The notes under the pieces were generated by a model that worked only from the letters and a program-made list of their open reading frames with translations, did no database searches and was not told the DNA's origin. The translations under genes and the position numbers were made by a program. From Flavobacterium sediminilitoris (lineage in GTDB: Bacteria > Bacteroidota > Bacteroidia > Flavobacteriales > Flavobacteriaceae), in the NCBI RefSeq assembly GCF_023008245.1, contig NZ_CP090145.1, positions 434,001 through 498,000 on the forward strand: a stretch of DNA of 64,000 nt, in the 5' to 3' direction. Of this stretch, positions 44,992 through 53,583 are shown one piece after another. Each line of letters starts with the position of its first letter. Within the stretch, counting starts at the first letter, position 1.

Positions 44992-45555
44992 ATGAAAACA
45001 GTAATAATAACAGTATTATCTCTTATAACGAATTGCTCACTTTACACAAAAGGAACAGATGGAAAACCTGAAGAAAATAGGGGAAAGATAATTATAGAGT
45101 CAAAAGAAATTACTGATGGTATTTTAATAGGTAAAACTAAAATTACCAACTTACAACAAGAACCTTTCAACGAATGGTATTCAATAAGTTACAACGAATA
45201 TAAACCTAATGAAGAGATTATAAAAGAGATTAAAAAATACATTTCAGATTATTCTATTACTGTTTTTATGGGAACATGGTGTGAAGATAGCCAGAATCAG
45301 GTACCTAAATTTTTTAAAATTTTAAACCAATTAGATTTTCCTCTAAGAAAAGTAAATCTAATAACAATGACTAGAGACAAAACAACTCCTGAGATTTTTG
45401 AAGAAGGATTAAATATTACTAATGTACCAACCTTTATTTTTTATAAAAAGGACTTTGAAATTAATAGAATTGTTGAATCGCCTGTTGAAAGTTTAGAAGA
45501 AGATATTTTTAAGATTGTTTCAAACAAACCTTATAAACATATATATGCTAAATAA
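44992..45555 (+). CDS. Thioredoxin-fold lipoprotein with a WCxxS site
   Basis: The 187-residue product has a probable lipoprotein signal (LSLITNC, Cys15) followed by a thioredoxin-like domain. The strand and active-site segment TVFMGTWCEDSQNQVPKFFKIL has only one Cys (WCEDS), where a normal thioredoxin has CxxC, and the cis-Pro strand NVPTFIFYK is present. With a single active-site Cys it cannot form the usual intramolecular disulfide, so a mixed-disulfide, thiol-binding or non-redox role is more likely. It is last in the gpmI operon and is followed by a strong terminator. Confidence 0.82.
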   Translation: MKTVIITVLSLITNCSLYTKGTDGKPEENRGKIIIESKEITDGILIGKTKITNLQQEPFNEWYSISYNEYKPNEEIIKEIKKYISDYSITVFMGTWCEDSQNQVPKFFKILNQLDFPLRKVNLITMTRDKTTPEIFEEGLNITNVPTFIFYKKDFEINRIVESPVESLEEDIFKIVSNKPYKHIYAK

Positions 45556-45560
45556 AATAT

Positions 45561-45587
45561 AATCCCGAACTATTCGGGATTTTTTTA
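45561..45587 (+). terminator. Rho-independent terminator after the thioredoxin-like gene
   Basis: AATCCCGAA, CTA, TTCGGGATT form a 9-bp perfect stem with a 3-nt loop, followed by TTTTTT, 5 bp after the stop codon. Confidence 0.9.
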
Positions 45588-45639
45588 TGCACAATTATTA
45601 ATTAAAAGTTAAACTTTCAATAATTGATAGTATTACTAT

Positions 45640-45647
45640 TATATTTG
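45640..45647 (+). promoter_or_regulatory. Candidate -7 box (TATATTTG) for the TetR/ABC/HlyD/TolC operon
   Basis: TATATTTG is an exact TAnnTTTG match 20 bp before the ATG of the TetR gene and downstream of a terminator, so the four-gene operon should start here. Confidence 0.6.
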
Positions 45648-45667
45648 CGTTCGTAAATTCCAATCCT

Positions 45668-46339
45668 ATGAAAAACCTATTAGCTAATCTAAATATAACA
45701 GTTAATAAAAAACTGTATGTAAAAGCTCCTGAGACTTCAGATTTAGGAAAAAAAATCATTCAACATAGCATAATCTTAATTCATGAAATAGGTTTTGAAG
45801 CTTTTACTTTTAAAAAATTAGGTGAAAGAATAAACTCAAATGAGAGTTCCATTTATAGATATTTTGAGAATAAACATAAATTATTACTATATTTATGTTC
45901 TTGGTATTGGTCTTGGATAGAATACAAACTCGTTTTTTCTACTACAAATATTTCGAATCCTTTAGACAAACTTATTAAAGCCATAACAGTAGTTACAGAA
46001 GAAATAAAAAATGATTTATCAACAGAGTATATAAACAAAGGCACTCTAAGTCAAATTGTTATTAGTGAGTTTACGAAAACATTTCTAACAAAAGAAGTAG
46101 ATGAAGAGAATAAAGAAGGCTTTTTTATTGTGTATAAAAGTGTAATTAATAGATTAACAACTATAATTGAAGAAGTGAATCCAAATTATATGTTTTCCAA
46201 AACACTTGCTTCATCTATTATAGAAGGTTCGTTACACCAACATTATTTAAAAGATCATTTTAAAACTATCACAAATTTATCTGACTCAAATTGTTTGTCG
46301 GATTTCTATATCGATTTAATAAAAAAAGTACTTGTATGA
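45668..46339 (+). CDS. TetR/AcrR-family transcriptional regulator
   Basis: The 223-residue product has a TetR HTH at about residues 27-75 (KKIIQHSIILIHEIGFEAFTF, then KKLGERINSNESSIYRYFENKHKLLLYL across the motif) and a helical ligand-binding domain after it. Members repress their neighbours until a ligand binds. It heads an operon with an ABC exporter, an HlyD adaptor and a TolC-type channel, and its stop overlaps the ABC start (ATGA), so it most likely controls this export system. No inverted repeat strong enough to call an operator is visible near the promoter. Confidence 0.9.
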   Translation: MKNLLANLNITVNKKLYVKAPETSDLGKKIIQHSIILIHEIGFEAFTFKKLGERINSNESSIYRYFENKHKLLLYLCSWYWSWIEYKLVFSTTNISNPLDKLIKAITVVTEEIKNDLSTEYINKGTLSQIVISEFTKTFLTKEVDEENKEGFFIVYKSVINRLTTIIEEVNPNYMFSKTLASSIIEGSLHQHYLKDHFKTITNLSDSNCLSDFYIDLIKKVLV

Positions 46340-47985
46340 CACCATTAGAAAGATTTAAAAACTTAATTATAATTGATAAAAGAGATATTTATCAAATATT
46401 ATTATACTCGCTTTTCGGAGGATTAATTAGTCTTACATTGCCTCTTGGAATACAATCAATTATTAATTTTCTTCAAGCTGGTAAAGTTTCTACTTCGTGG
46501 ATAGTTCTTGTTATTATAGTTGTAGTAGGTGTTGTGCTTGTAGGTGTATTTAAAATCATGCAATATCGTATTACTGAAAATTTACAGCAAAAAATATTTG
46601 TGCGTTCTTCTTTTGATTTTGCTTATCGGTTTCCAAAAATAAAGTTTGATCAATTATATAATGAATATCCACCAGAACTTGCTAATCGTTTTTTTGATAC
46701 GCTAACGGTTCAAAAAGGTTTTTCTAAACTATTACTCGATATTTCAACTGCAATTCTTCAAATTCTATTTGGTATAATATTACTCTCTTTATATCATTCT
46801 TTTTTTATTCTATTTGGGTTCATTCTTTTAGGAATGTTGTACATAATTTTTAGAGCTAATTTCACAAAAGGACTGGAAACTAGCTTAAAAGAATCAAAAT
46901 ATAAATATAAAGTAGCACATTGGATACAAGAAATCGCAAGAAATCATTTAAGTTTCAGAAATTTGAGTTTATTTGAATTTTCATTAAACAAGAATGATCA
47001 ATTAGTAAGTGATTATTTAAATTATAGAGAAGATCATTTTAGAATTTTAAAAAGACAATTTATCCATTTAGTAGGATTTAAAACTATTATTACTGCTGGA
47101 TTATTAATTATAGGTGGAATATTAGTACTGAATCAACAGATGAATATCGGACAATTTGTTGCGGCAGAAATTATAATTATTTCAATTATAACGGCTGTTG
47201 AAAAGTTATTTGCTGGATTAGAATTGTTCTATGATGTTCTTACATCATTGGAAAAACTAGGAAATGTTGCTGATTTAGATATAGAGAAAAATAATACTCC
47301 TCAAAATTTCATGATTAACAACAATGACGCTATAACACTAAAGGCTAAGAATTTAAATTATAAATATCCTGATTCTGAAACCTGTATTTTAAACAATATT
47401 AATTTAACAATACATCCAAAAGACAGAGTCGTAATTAAAGGTAAAAATGGTTCTGGTAAAACAACTTTAATTCGATTATTAGCTAAAATTATAGATCCTA
47501 CTTCTGGAACGATGTTTGTAAACGATGTCAATATCAACAAAGTTAATATTAATGATTATAGATCAAAAATAGGTCTTATAAGTGTTAATGATACTACTTT
47601 TGAAGGTAGCATTTTAGATAATATTATTTGTCAAAACAAATCGATTAATATTAATGAAATTAATAAAGTTTTAGACAAAGTAAAGTTGTCTAAATTTATA
47701 AAATCATTGCCTTTAGGTTTAGATACTCCGTTGTTCACTGATGGTAAACAAATAAGTTCATCTGTAGTTCAAAAAATAGTATTAGCACGTTGTATTTTAT
47801 CTAACCCCGAAATAATTTTATTAGAAGATCCATTAACAAAAGTAGACGAAAATCAGGCTAAAAAGATAATTGATTATTTAATGGATAAATCTCATCCTTG
47901 GACACTTGTTATTACAACTGGAAATAGTGAATGGGAAAAACAAGCTACAAAAATTATAACATTAGAAAATGGTCAAATTGTTTAA
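46336..47985 (+). CDS. ABC exporter (membrane + nucleotide-binding domain) with degenerate ATPase motifs
   Basis: I start this at ATG 46336 (549 residues), overlapping the TetR stop. Residues about 15-305 form a type I exporter membrane domain with about six helices. The nucleotide-binding domain (about 330-549) has an intact Walker A, GKNGSGKTT (369-377). However, the Q-loop position is Asn418, the LSGGQ signature is replaced by ISSSV (473-477), Walker B/catalytic DE reads ED (LLEDP, 497-498), and the switch His is lost (ITTGN). It forms an export operon with HlyD and TolC partners. There is no C39 peptidase domain, so it is not a classic bacteriocin processor. Confidence 0.9.
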   Translation: MTPLERFKNLIIIDKRDIYQILLYSLFGGLISLTLPLGIQSIINFLQAGKVSTSWIVLVIIVVVGVVLVGVFKIMQYRITENLQQKIFVRSSFDFAYRFPKIKFDQLYNEYPPELANRFFDTLTVQKGFSKLLLDISTAILQILFGIILLSLYHSFFILFGFILLGMLYIIFRANFTKGLETSLKESKYKYKVAHWIQEIARNHLSFRNLSLFEFSLNKNDQLVSDYLNYREDHFRILKRQFIHLVGFKTIITAGLLIIGGILVLNQQMNIGQFVAAEIIIISIITAVEKLFAGLELFYDVLTSLEKLGNVADLDIEKNNTPQNFMINNNDAITLKAKNLNYKYPDSETCILNNINLTIHPKDRVVIKGKNGSGKTTLIRLLAKIIDPTSGTMFVNDVNINKVNINDYRSKIGLISVNDTTFEGSILDNIICQNKSININEINKVLDKVKLSKFIKSLPLGLDTPLFTDGKQISSSVVQKIVLARCILSNPEIILLEDPLTKVDENQAKKIIDYLMDKSHPWTLVITTGNSEWEKQATKIITLENGQIV

Positions 47986-48002
47986 ACTATTAAATAAACA
48001 AA

Positions 48003-49352
48003 ATGCTAAACATAACAAAAAATAAAATTGATAGCACATTTGATTTTTCAAAATATAAATCGAGTGCTGTTTTTGCAGATAACAAAGGGTACTTAGTTAT
48101 ACGAAAGATAATTATAGGAATTGCTATTTTGACTTTCTTATTTCTATTTCTTCCATGGACACAAAATATTTCTGGCTCTGGATTTGTTACTACTTTAAAA
48201 CCTGATCAAAGACCTCAAAATATTCAAACTGCAATTGCTGGACGAATAGAAAAATGGTATGTGAGCGAAGGTGATTTTGTAAAAAAAGGAGATACTATTT
48301 TATTCATTTCTGAGGTAAAAGAAGATTATTTAGATCCAAATTTGGTAGAAAACACAGGAAACCAAGTGATCGCAAAAGAGAATGCTGCTACTTCTTACGC
48401 TTCAAAGGTGAAAGCATTAGAAAGTCAGATGTATGCTATTGAGAGTGAAAAAAACTTGAAATATAAACAAGCTCAGAATAAATTAAAACAAGCTTATTTA
48501 AAGGTAAAAAGTGATAGTATAGATTTACAAGCTGTAAAAACACAGTTAAAAATTGCTGAAACTCAATTTAGCAGAGCTATCAATTTAAACAAGGAAGGCT
48601 TAAAACCTCTAACTAATGTTGAAGAAAAGAGAGTTAAGCTACAGGAAATGGAGGCTAAAATTATTACACAAGAGAATAAATATTTAGCTAGCCAAAATGA
48701 AATTCTTAATGCTACAATGGAATTGAATCGAATTTCTGCTGAGTATGCTGAAAAAAGTGCAAAAGCTAGTAGTGATAAACAAACTGCTTTAAGTTCTCAA
48801 TTTGACACTGAAGCTCAAGTAGGAAAATTAAAAAACCAATATACTAATTATCAAATTAGAAATGGTCTTTATTATATAACTGCTCCACAAGATGGTTATG
48901 TTAATAGAGCTATACAATCGGGAATTGGTGAAACAATCAAAGAAGGCACATCGATAGTTAGTATTATGCCTTCAAAATTTGAAATTGCTGTTGAAACGTA
49001 TATAGATCCTGTTGATTTTCCATTAATCAATAGAGGACAAAAAGTAAGAGTTTGGTTTGACGGTTGGCCTACTATAGTATTTAGTGGTTGGCCTGGTGCT
49101 TCTTATGGAACTTTTGGAGGTGTTATTGTTGCTAAAGAAAATTTCATAAGTCAAAATGGGAAATACAGAGTACTTATTGCGCCAGACAAAGAAGATAAGA
49201 ACTGGCCAGAACAATTGAGTATTGGTGCTGGAACACAATCTATTGCTTTATTAAAAAGTGTTCCTATTTGGTTTGAAATTTGGAGAACATTAAATGGGTT
49301 TCCTCCTAATTTTTATCAGCCTCAAAATGCTGAAAAAGATCAAAAAAAGTAG
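48003..49352 (+). CDS. HlyD-family periplasmic adaptor
   Basis: The 449-residue product spans the periplasm between an inner-membrane exporter and an outer-membrane channel. It has a short cytoplasmic N-terminus, one membrane helix (about 33-52) and a biotinyl-lipoyl-like half (GRIEKWYVSEGDFVKKGDTILFI, about 75-98). A long helical hairpin (about 125-290, with LKQAYLKVKSDSIDLQAVKTQ) comes next, then the returning lipoyl half TAPQDGYVNRAIQSG and a beta-barrel domain. It lies 17 bp after the ABC gene and 42 bp before the TolC-type gene. Confidence 0.93.
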   Translation: MLNITKNKIDSTFDFSKYKSSAVFADNKGYLVIRKIIIGIAILTFLFLFLPWTQNISGSGFVTTLKPDQRPQNIQTAIAGRIEKWYVSEGDFVKKGDTILFISEVKEDYLDPNLVENTGNQVIAKENAATSYASKVKALESQMYAIESEKNLKYKQAQNKLKQAYLKVKSDSIDLQAVKTQLKIAETQFSRAINLNKEGLKPLTNVEEKRVKLQEMEAKIITQENKYLASQNEILNATMELNRISAEYAEKSAKASSDKQTALSSQFDTEAQVGKLKNQYTNYQIRNGLYYITAPQDGYVNRAIQSGIGETIKEGTSIVSIMPSKFEIAVETYIDPVDFPLINRGQKVRVWFDGWPTIVFSGWPGASYGTFGGVIVAKENFISQNGKYRVLIAPDKEDKNWPEQLSIGAGTQSIALLKSVPIWFEIWRTLNGFPPNFYQPQNAEKDQKK

Positions 49353-49394
49353 TAGACAAATCCTTTTTACTGTTTATTAAAACTAAAAACACAG

Positions 49395-50780
49395 ATGAAA
49401 ATAAAAATTATACTTTTTTTTATGCTTCTTAACTTTTCTATGAAAGCGCAAGAAAGCGACTTAAAAGAGTTTACTTTAGAGGAATATTTGGGTTATGTGA
49501 AAAAATTTCATCCGCTAGTAAAACAAGCTGATTTAAAAATTTCAGAAGCTCAAGCAAAACTTATGAAAGCAAGAGGGGCTTTTGATCCAAAGCTTGAAGC
49601 GGATTTTTCAAAGAAAGAATATGGCGATAAAAACTATTATTCGCTTTTTAATGGTAGTTTCAAGATTCCTACTTGGTATGGAATAGAGGTCAAAGCTGCT
49701 TTTGATAATAATGAAGGTATTTATTTAAATCCTGAAAATACGGTTCCTAATAATGGGCTTACTTCTCTTGGTATTTCAATTCCTTTAGGTCAGGGTTTAT
49801 GGATTAATGAAAGAATGTCCGATTTAAGAAAAGCAAAAACGTATCAAAAATTAAATGAAGCTGAACGTAATATTCAGGTTACAAACATTCTTTATGATGC
49901 TATTGTAAGTTATATTAACTGGAAAAGGAGTTATGATGAAGTGGAATTGTATCGTAATTATTTGAAAAATGCTAGTGTTCGCTATGATGGTGTTCTTAAA
50001 CTTATTGAACAAGGTGACAAGGCTGCAATTGATAGTATAGAAGCTGGAATTACAGTGAAAACAAGAAGGTTAAATCTTGAAAATGCTGAATTGAAATTAA
50101 TAAAATCTAAACTAGACTTGTCTAATTATATTTGGACTGAAAATACTATTCCATTAGAATTAACTGATTCTTTATTACCAGATAAGAATATTGAAAAGAC
50201 TATTTTGGAGACATTAAATTTAACGGAATTTACAGAAGTTACAATTGAAAATCATCCAAAACTAAATGCACTGCAATCTAAGATAGCTATTCTTACTATA
50301 GACCGAAAGTTGCAAGCAAATAGCATTTTACCTAAATTAAATGTTAGCTATAATTATCTTTCTGAGCCTAGTGCTTTTGAAGATTATAGATTTGAAGATT
50401 ATAAAATAGGTGTTCATTTTTCTTTTCCTTTATTTCTTAGAAAAGAAAGGGCTAATTTAAAACTAGCGAAACTAAAAGTGCAAGACACAGAATTAAGTTT
50501 ATCTTACGAAAGAGAAAGCTTAATGAATAAGATTGAAGCTCAAAAGCAAGAGATTAATTCTTTTAAAAAGCAACGTTCTATAAATTCTGAATTGGTTTCC
50601 AACTATGAGCAGATGTTGAATGCTGAGGAACGATTGTTTACTATGGGTGAAAGTTCTTTATTTTTAATTAATTCTAGAGAAAATACTCTTGTGAGTGCAC
50701 AATTGTCTAATATTTCATTAGCAAATGCTTATTTAAACGCTACTGTTTCCTTGTTTAAAACGATTGCAAATCCTGAATAG
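49395..50780 (+). CDS. TolC-family outer-membrane channel protein
   Basis: The 461-residue product has a Sec signal peptide (about 1-19, ending MKAQ) and the two-fold repeated long helices of TolC proteins: LEEYLGYVKKFHPLVKQADLKISEAQAKLMKARG in the first half and NHPKLNALQSKIAILTIDRKLQAN in the second (each only partly quoted by position, about 27-60 and 288-312). Strand pairs that would form the outer-membrane barrel lie between them. With the HlyD and ABC proteins it makes a tripartite export system. A bidirectional terminator follows 40 bp downstream. Confidence 0.92.
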   Translation: MKIKIILFFMLLNFSMKAQESDLKEFTLEEYLGYVKKFHPLVKQADLKISEAQAKLMKARGAFDPKLEADFSKKEYGDKNYYSLFNGSFKIPTWYGIEVKAAFDNNEGIYLNPENTVPNNGLTSLGISIPLGQGLWINERMSDLRKAKTYQKLNEAERNIQVTNILYDAIVSYINWKRSYDEVELYRNYLKNASVRYDGVLKLIEQGDKAAIDSIEAGITVKTRRLNLENAELKLIKSKLDLSNYIWTENTIPLELTDSLLPDKNIEKTILETLNLTEFTEVTIENHPKLNALQSKIAILTIDRKLQANSILPKLNVSYNYLSEPSAFEDYRFEDYKIGVHFSFPLFLRKERANLKLAKLKVQDTELSLSYERESLMNKIEAQKQEINSFKKQRSINSELVSNYEQMLNAEERLFTMGESSLFLINSRENTLVSAQLSNISLANAYLNATVSLFKTIANPE

Positions 50781-50820
50781 AATATAAATTTTTTAAGAAA
50801 ATTTAAAATAAACGCATAAA

Positions 50821-50845
50821 AAAATCCCGATAAAATCGGGATTTT
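50821..50845. terminator. Bidirectional terminator between the TolC and RRM genes
   Basis: AAAATCCCGAT, AAA, ATCGGGATTTT form an 11-bp perfect stem with a 3-nt loop, A-rich before and T-rich after, between convergent genes. Confidence 0.88.
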
Positions 50846-50867
50846 GTTTTTATAACACTACAGATAA

Positions 50868-51209
50868 TTAGTAACGACCACCTCTATTGTTATCTCTGTT
50901 GTTAGAAAAGTTTCCTCTTCCTCCACCACCATTACCATTACGGTTGAAAGATCTTCTTTCACCTTCTGGTTTTGGTTCTGATTTGTTTACTACAATAGTT
51001 CTGCCTTCAACAGTTCCACCGTTTAACTCATCAATTGCTTTCTGAGCTTCTGCGTCATTTGGCATTTCAACAAATCCAAATCCTTTACTTCTTCCAGTAA
51101 ATTTGTCAGAGATAATCTTAACTGAATCAACAGTTCCATACTCTTCAAAAAAACCTCTTAAATCTGCTTCCTCAATACTGAACGGAAGACTTCCTACAAA
51201 AATGTTCAT
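50868..51209 (-). CDS. RNA-recognition-motif (RRM) RNA-binding protein
   Basis: The product has 113 residues from ATG 51209 (an in-frame TTG at 51230 overlaps the -7 box and is excluded). It has one RRM: RNP2 IFVGSL (about 3-8) and RNP1 KGFGFVEM (about 43-50), with the alpha1 segment SIEEADLRGFFEEYG and the alpha2 segment AEAQKAIDEL. A Gly/Arg/Asn-rich tail (NGNGGGGRGNFSNNRDNNRGG) follows. Such small RRM proteins occur in Bacteroidota and cyanobacteria, where they bind RNA in cold adaptation or post-transcriptional control. Cytoplasmic; targets unknown. Confidence 0.92.
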   Translation of the reverse strand: MNIFVGSLPFSIEEADLRGFFEEYGTVDSVKIISDKFTGRSKGFGFVEMPNDAEAQKAIDELNGGTVEGRTIVVNKSEPKPEGERRSFNRNGNGGGGRGNFSNNRDNNRGGRY

Positions 51210-51227
51210 AAATAAAATTTTATTTGC

Positions 51228-51235
51228 CAAAGGTA
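51228..51235 (-). promoter_or_regulatory. Candidate -7 box (TACCTTTG) for the RRM gene
   Basis: The minus strand reads TACCTTTG 18 bp before the ATG at 51209, with a TTG 15 nt further upstream (complement of 51251-51253). Transcription would start after the rejected TTG codon. Confidence 0.55.
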
Positions 51236-51310
51236 GTCTTTTAATAGATACAAAAATCTTTTATTTCATTTATTTTCAATGAAATAGAAAAAAACTTTTT
51301 ATTTTGATGA

Positions 51311-52585
51311 TTATTTTGCGCTTGTTAACTCAAAATATTGTCTTTCAATCATTTCTTGATGATCTGGGTGTGCAATCTTAACCATCTCATCAATCCTTTT
51401 CTTCAGTGTTTTACCGTATAAATCGGCAATTCCATTTTCTGTAATTATATATTGAACATGAGAACGCGTCGTTACAACTCCTGCTCCTTGTTTTAAATAG
51501 GGTACAATTCTACTTTCTCCTCTTTTTGTAACAGAGGGTAATGCAATTATTGCCTTACCGCCTTCGCTTAAAGAAGCACCTCGCATAAAATCCATTTGTC
51601 CTCCAACTCCTGAATACATTTTCCCGCCTATAGAGTCGGCACAAACTTGTCCTGTAACATCTACTTCTATTGCAGAATTTATCGCAATCATTTTTGGGTT
51701 TTTACGAATCACTGCTGTATCGTTTACCATAGATGATTCTCTTAACTCTACAAAAGGATTATCGTTTACAAAATCGTATAGCCTTTGCGAACCAATTAAA
51801 AACGTTGCTAAGGCTCTACCTCTAACCGTTCCTTTATAATTACAATTAATAACGTCTTTTTCTATCAAATCAATTACTCCATCGGAAAACATTTCAGTAT
51901 GTAATCCTAGGTTTTTATGATTTGTTAATTTACTTAATGCTGCATTTGGAATATTTCCAATTCCCATTTGTAAGGTGCTTTTATCGTCTATTAAAGATGC
52001 AACATATTCTCCAATCTTCTCTTCAACATCTGTAAAAGGAGCTACTTCATGACAAAATATAGGCAAATTAACATCTACTAAATAATCTATCTCCGAAACA
52101 TGGAGAATTCCATCTCCAAATGTTCTAGGCATTTGCGGATTTACTTGAGCAATTATTGTCTTTGAATTTTCAATAGCTGCAATTGTTGCTTCTACAGAAA
52201 CACCTAACGAACAATATCCGTGCTTATCTGGTGGTGAAACATGAATAAATACTACATCTAATGGTAATACATTTTTTCGAAACAAGCGTGGTAATTCACT
52301 TAAAAAAACGGGTGTATAGGAACCGTTCCCTGCTTGTAAAGTATGTCGAACATTTTTTCCTATAAAAAAAGAATTTACATGAAAACTGTTCATTAATTCT
52401 GGATTAGCATATGGAGCTTCTCCTTCTGTGTGCAAATGACAAATTTCGACATCTCTTAATTCTGATGCTCTTTCTGATAATGCTTTTGTTAATATTGTTG
52501 GTGTTGCAGCAGCTGCTTGGACATATACTCTATCTCCAGATTTTACTATTTTTACAGCTTCCGCAGCCGTTACATACTTACTCAT
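51311..52585 (-). CDS. Acetyl-CoA hydrolase/CoA-transferase family protein
   Basis: The 424-residue product is a class I type CoA-transferase or acyl-CoA hydrolase, resembling 4-hydroxybutyrate, acetate and succinyl-CoA:acetate CoA-transferases. Seen motifs are LHTEGEAPY, MGIGNIPNAAL, the catalytic Glu in INSAIEVDVTGQVCADS, GGQMDFMRGASLSEGGKAII and TRSHVQYIITENGIADLYG. It is a single gene with its own -7 box (52608-52615) and no metabolic neighbour that would fix the substrate. Confidence 0.92.
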   Translation of the reverse strand: MSKYVTAAEAVKIVKSGDRVYVQAAAATPTILTKALSERASELRDVEICHLHTEGEAPYANPELMNSFHVNSFFIGKNVRHTLQAGNGSYTPVFLSELPRLFRKNVLPLDVVFIHVSPPDKHGYCSLGVSVEATIAAIENSKTIIAQVNPQMPRTFGDGILHVSEIDYLVDVNLPIFCHEVAPFTDVEEKIGEYVASLIDDKSTLQMGIGNIPNAALSKLTNHKNLGLHTEMFSDGVIDLIEKDVINCNYKGTVRGRALATFLIGSQRLYDFVNDNPFVELRESSMVNDTAVIRKNPKMIAINSAIEVDVTGQVCADSIGGKMYSGVGGQMDFMRGASLSEGGKAIIALPSVTKRGESRIVPYLKQGAGVVTTRSHVQYIITENGIADLYGKTLKKRIDEMVKIAHPDHQEMIERQYFELTSAK

Positions 52586-52607
52586 ACCTAATGATTTTTA
52601 TTTACTA

Positions 52608-52615
52608 CAAATTTA
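52608..52615 (-). promoter_or_regulatory. Candidate -7 box (TAAATTTG) for the CoA-transferase gene
   Basis: The minus strand reads TAAATTTG, an exact TAnnTTTG match 22 bp before the start at 52585. Confidence 0.5.
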
Positions 52616-52668
52616 CTATTGAATGAAATCTTAAAACATGACATTTCTCAGGTTTGAATTATTTTTTA

Positions 52669-52676
52669 TACATTTG
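52669..52676 (+). promoter_or_regulatory. Candidate -7 box (TACATTTG) for the propeller lipoprotein gene
   Basis: TACATTTG lies 31 bp before the ATG at 52708 in the divergent gap with the CoA-transferase gene. No clear -33 TTG at the right distance. Confidence 0.4.
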
Positions 52677-52707
52677 AAAAAGCATCTTATCTCAACTATC
52701 AAACTTT

Positions 52708-53583
52708 ATGAAATTAATTTTTCCTAGTTCTTTATTACTCTTATTTTTAGTTCTATCATGCTCTGAAAAAAAAACTGAATTAACCGTTTCTTATAAACTT
52801 CCGGAAAAACTAGATGAAGTTTCTGGTATTGCCTACATCAACAACAAAACCTTTGTTATTGAAGATAGTAAAAACAAAAATAGTATCTATATATTGAAAA
52901 AGAACGGAAAGGTTGATACCGAAATAAATATCGAAAATATCAAAAACGAAGATTGGGAAGATTTAACTTCTGATGCTTTAGGAAATGTATATATTGGGAA
53001 TTTTGGAAATAACAAAAATAACAGAAAAGATCTAAGTATTGATAAAATTTCTATAGATCAGTTAGATGGAGATTCTATTTCTGCAAATGAAAAAATTACT
53101 TTTTATTATCCTGAACAAACTCTTTTTCCTCCTAGTAAAAAAGAATTATTATATGATTGTGAGGCTTTTTTTGAATGGAATGGTTCTTTTTATTTATTTA
53201 CTAAGAATAGAAGTAAGGGTTTTGATGGCACTACTTTGATTTACAAAATCCCTAACAAGGCAGGGCATCATAAAGCACAACTTTTAACTACTTTTAAAAC
53301 TTGTGATGATTCTAAAACTTGTGCTATTACTAGTGCCGCAATAAGCAATGATGGCTCTAAAATGGTTTTATTAACTCATACTACTATTTGGTTGTTTGAA
53401 GATTTTACAGATGATTATTTTACTAAAGGGAAAATTAGTGCATTAGAACTGCATCATCAATCTCAAAAAGAAGCAATTTGTTTTAAAGATGATGATACTA
53501 TTCTTATTGCTGATGAAAAGAAGACTAAAGATGATGGTAATATATATGTTGTTTCTTTAAAAGATTTAAAAACCAAATCCTAA
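52708..53583 (+). CDS. Lipoprotein with beta-propeller-like repeats
   Basis: The 291-residue product has a lipoprotein signal (FLVLSC, Cys18) and short repeated strand units: LDEVSGIAYINNKTFVIEDSK, WEDLTSDALGNVYIGNFGNN, CEAFFEWNGSFYLFTKNR, ITSAAISNDGSKMVLLTH and KEAICFKDDDTILIADEKK. This repeat spacing suggests a five- or six-bladed propeller and recalls SdiA-regulated/SMP-30-like families, but I cannot assign one. It may bind or hydrolyse a ligand at the cell surface. Its end overlaps the convergent large metallophosphoesterase gene by 18 bp. Confidence 0.65.
   Translation: MKLIFPSSLLLLFLVLSCSEKKTELTVSYKLPEKLDEVSGIAYINNKTFVIEDSKNKNSIYILKKNGKVDTEINIENIKNEDWEDLTSDALGNVYIGNFGNNKNNRKDLSIDKISIDQLDGDSISANEKITFYYPEQTLFPPSKKELLYDCEAFFEWNGSFYLFTKNRSKGFDGTTLIYKIPNKAGHHKAQLLTTFKTCDDSKTCAITSAAISNDGSKMVLLTHTTIWLFEDFTDDYFTKGKISALELHHQSQKEAICFKDDDTILIADEKKTKDDGNIYVVSLKDLKTKS

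Noticed and set aside
46336..47985. ABC gene as a peptidase-containing bacteriocin exporter
   Set aside because: There is no N-terminal C39 peptidase domain and no precursor peptide gene with a double-glycine leader in the region.
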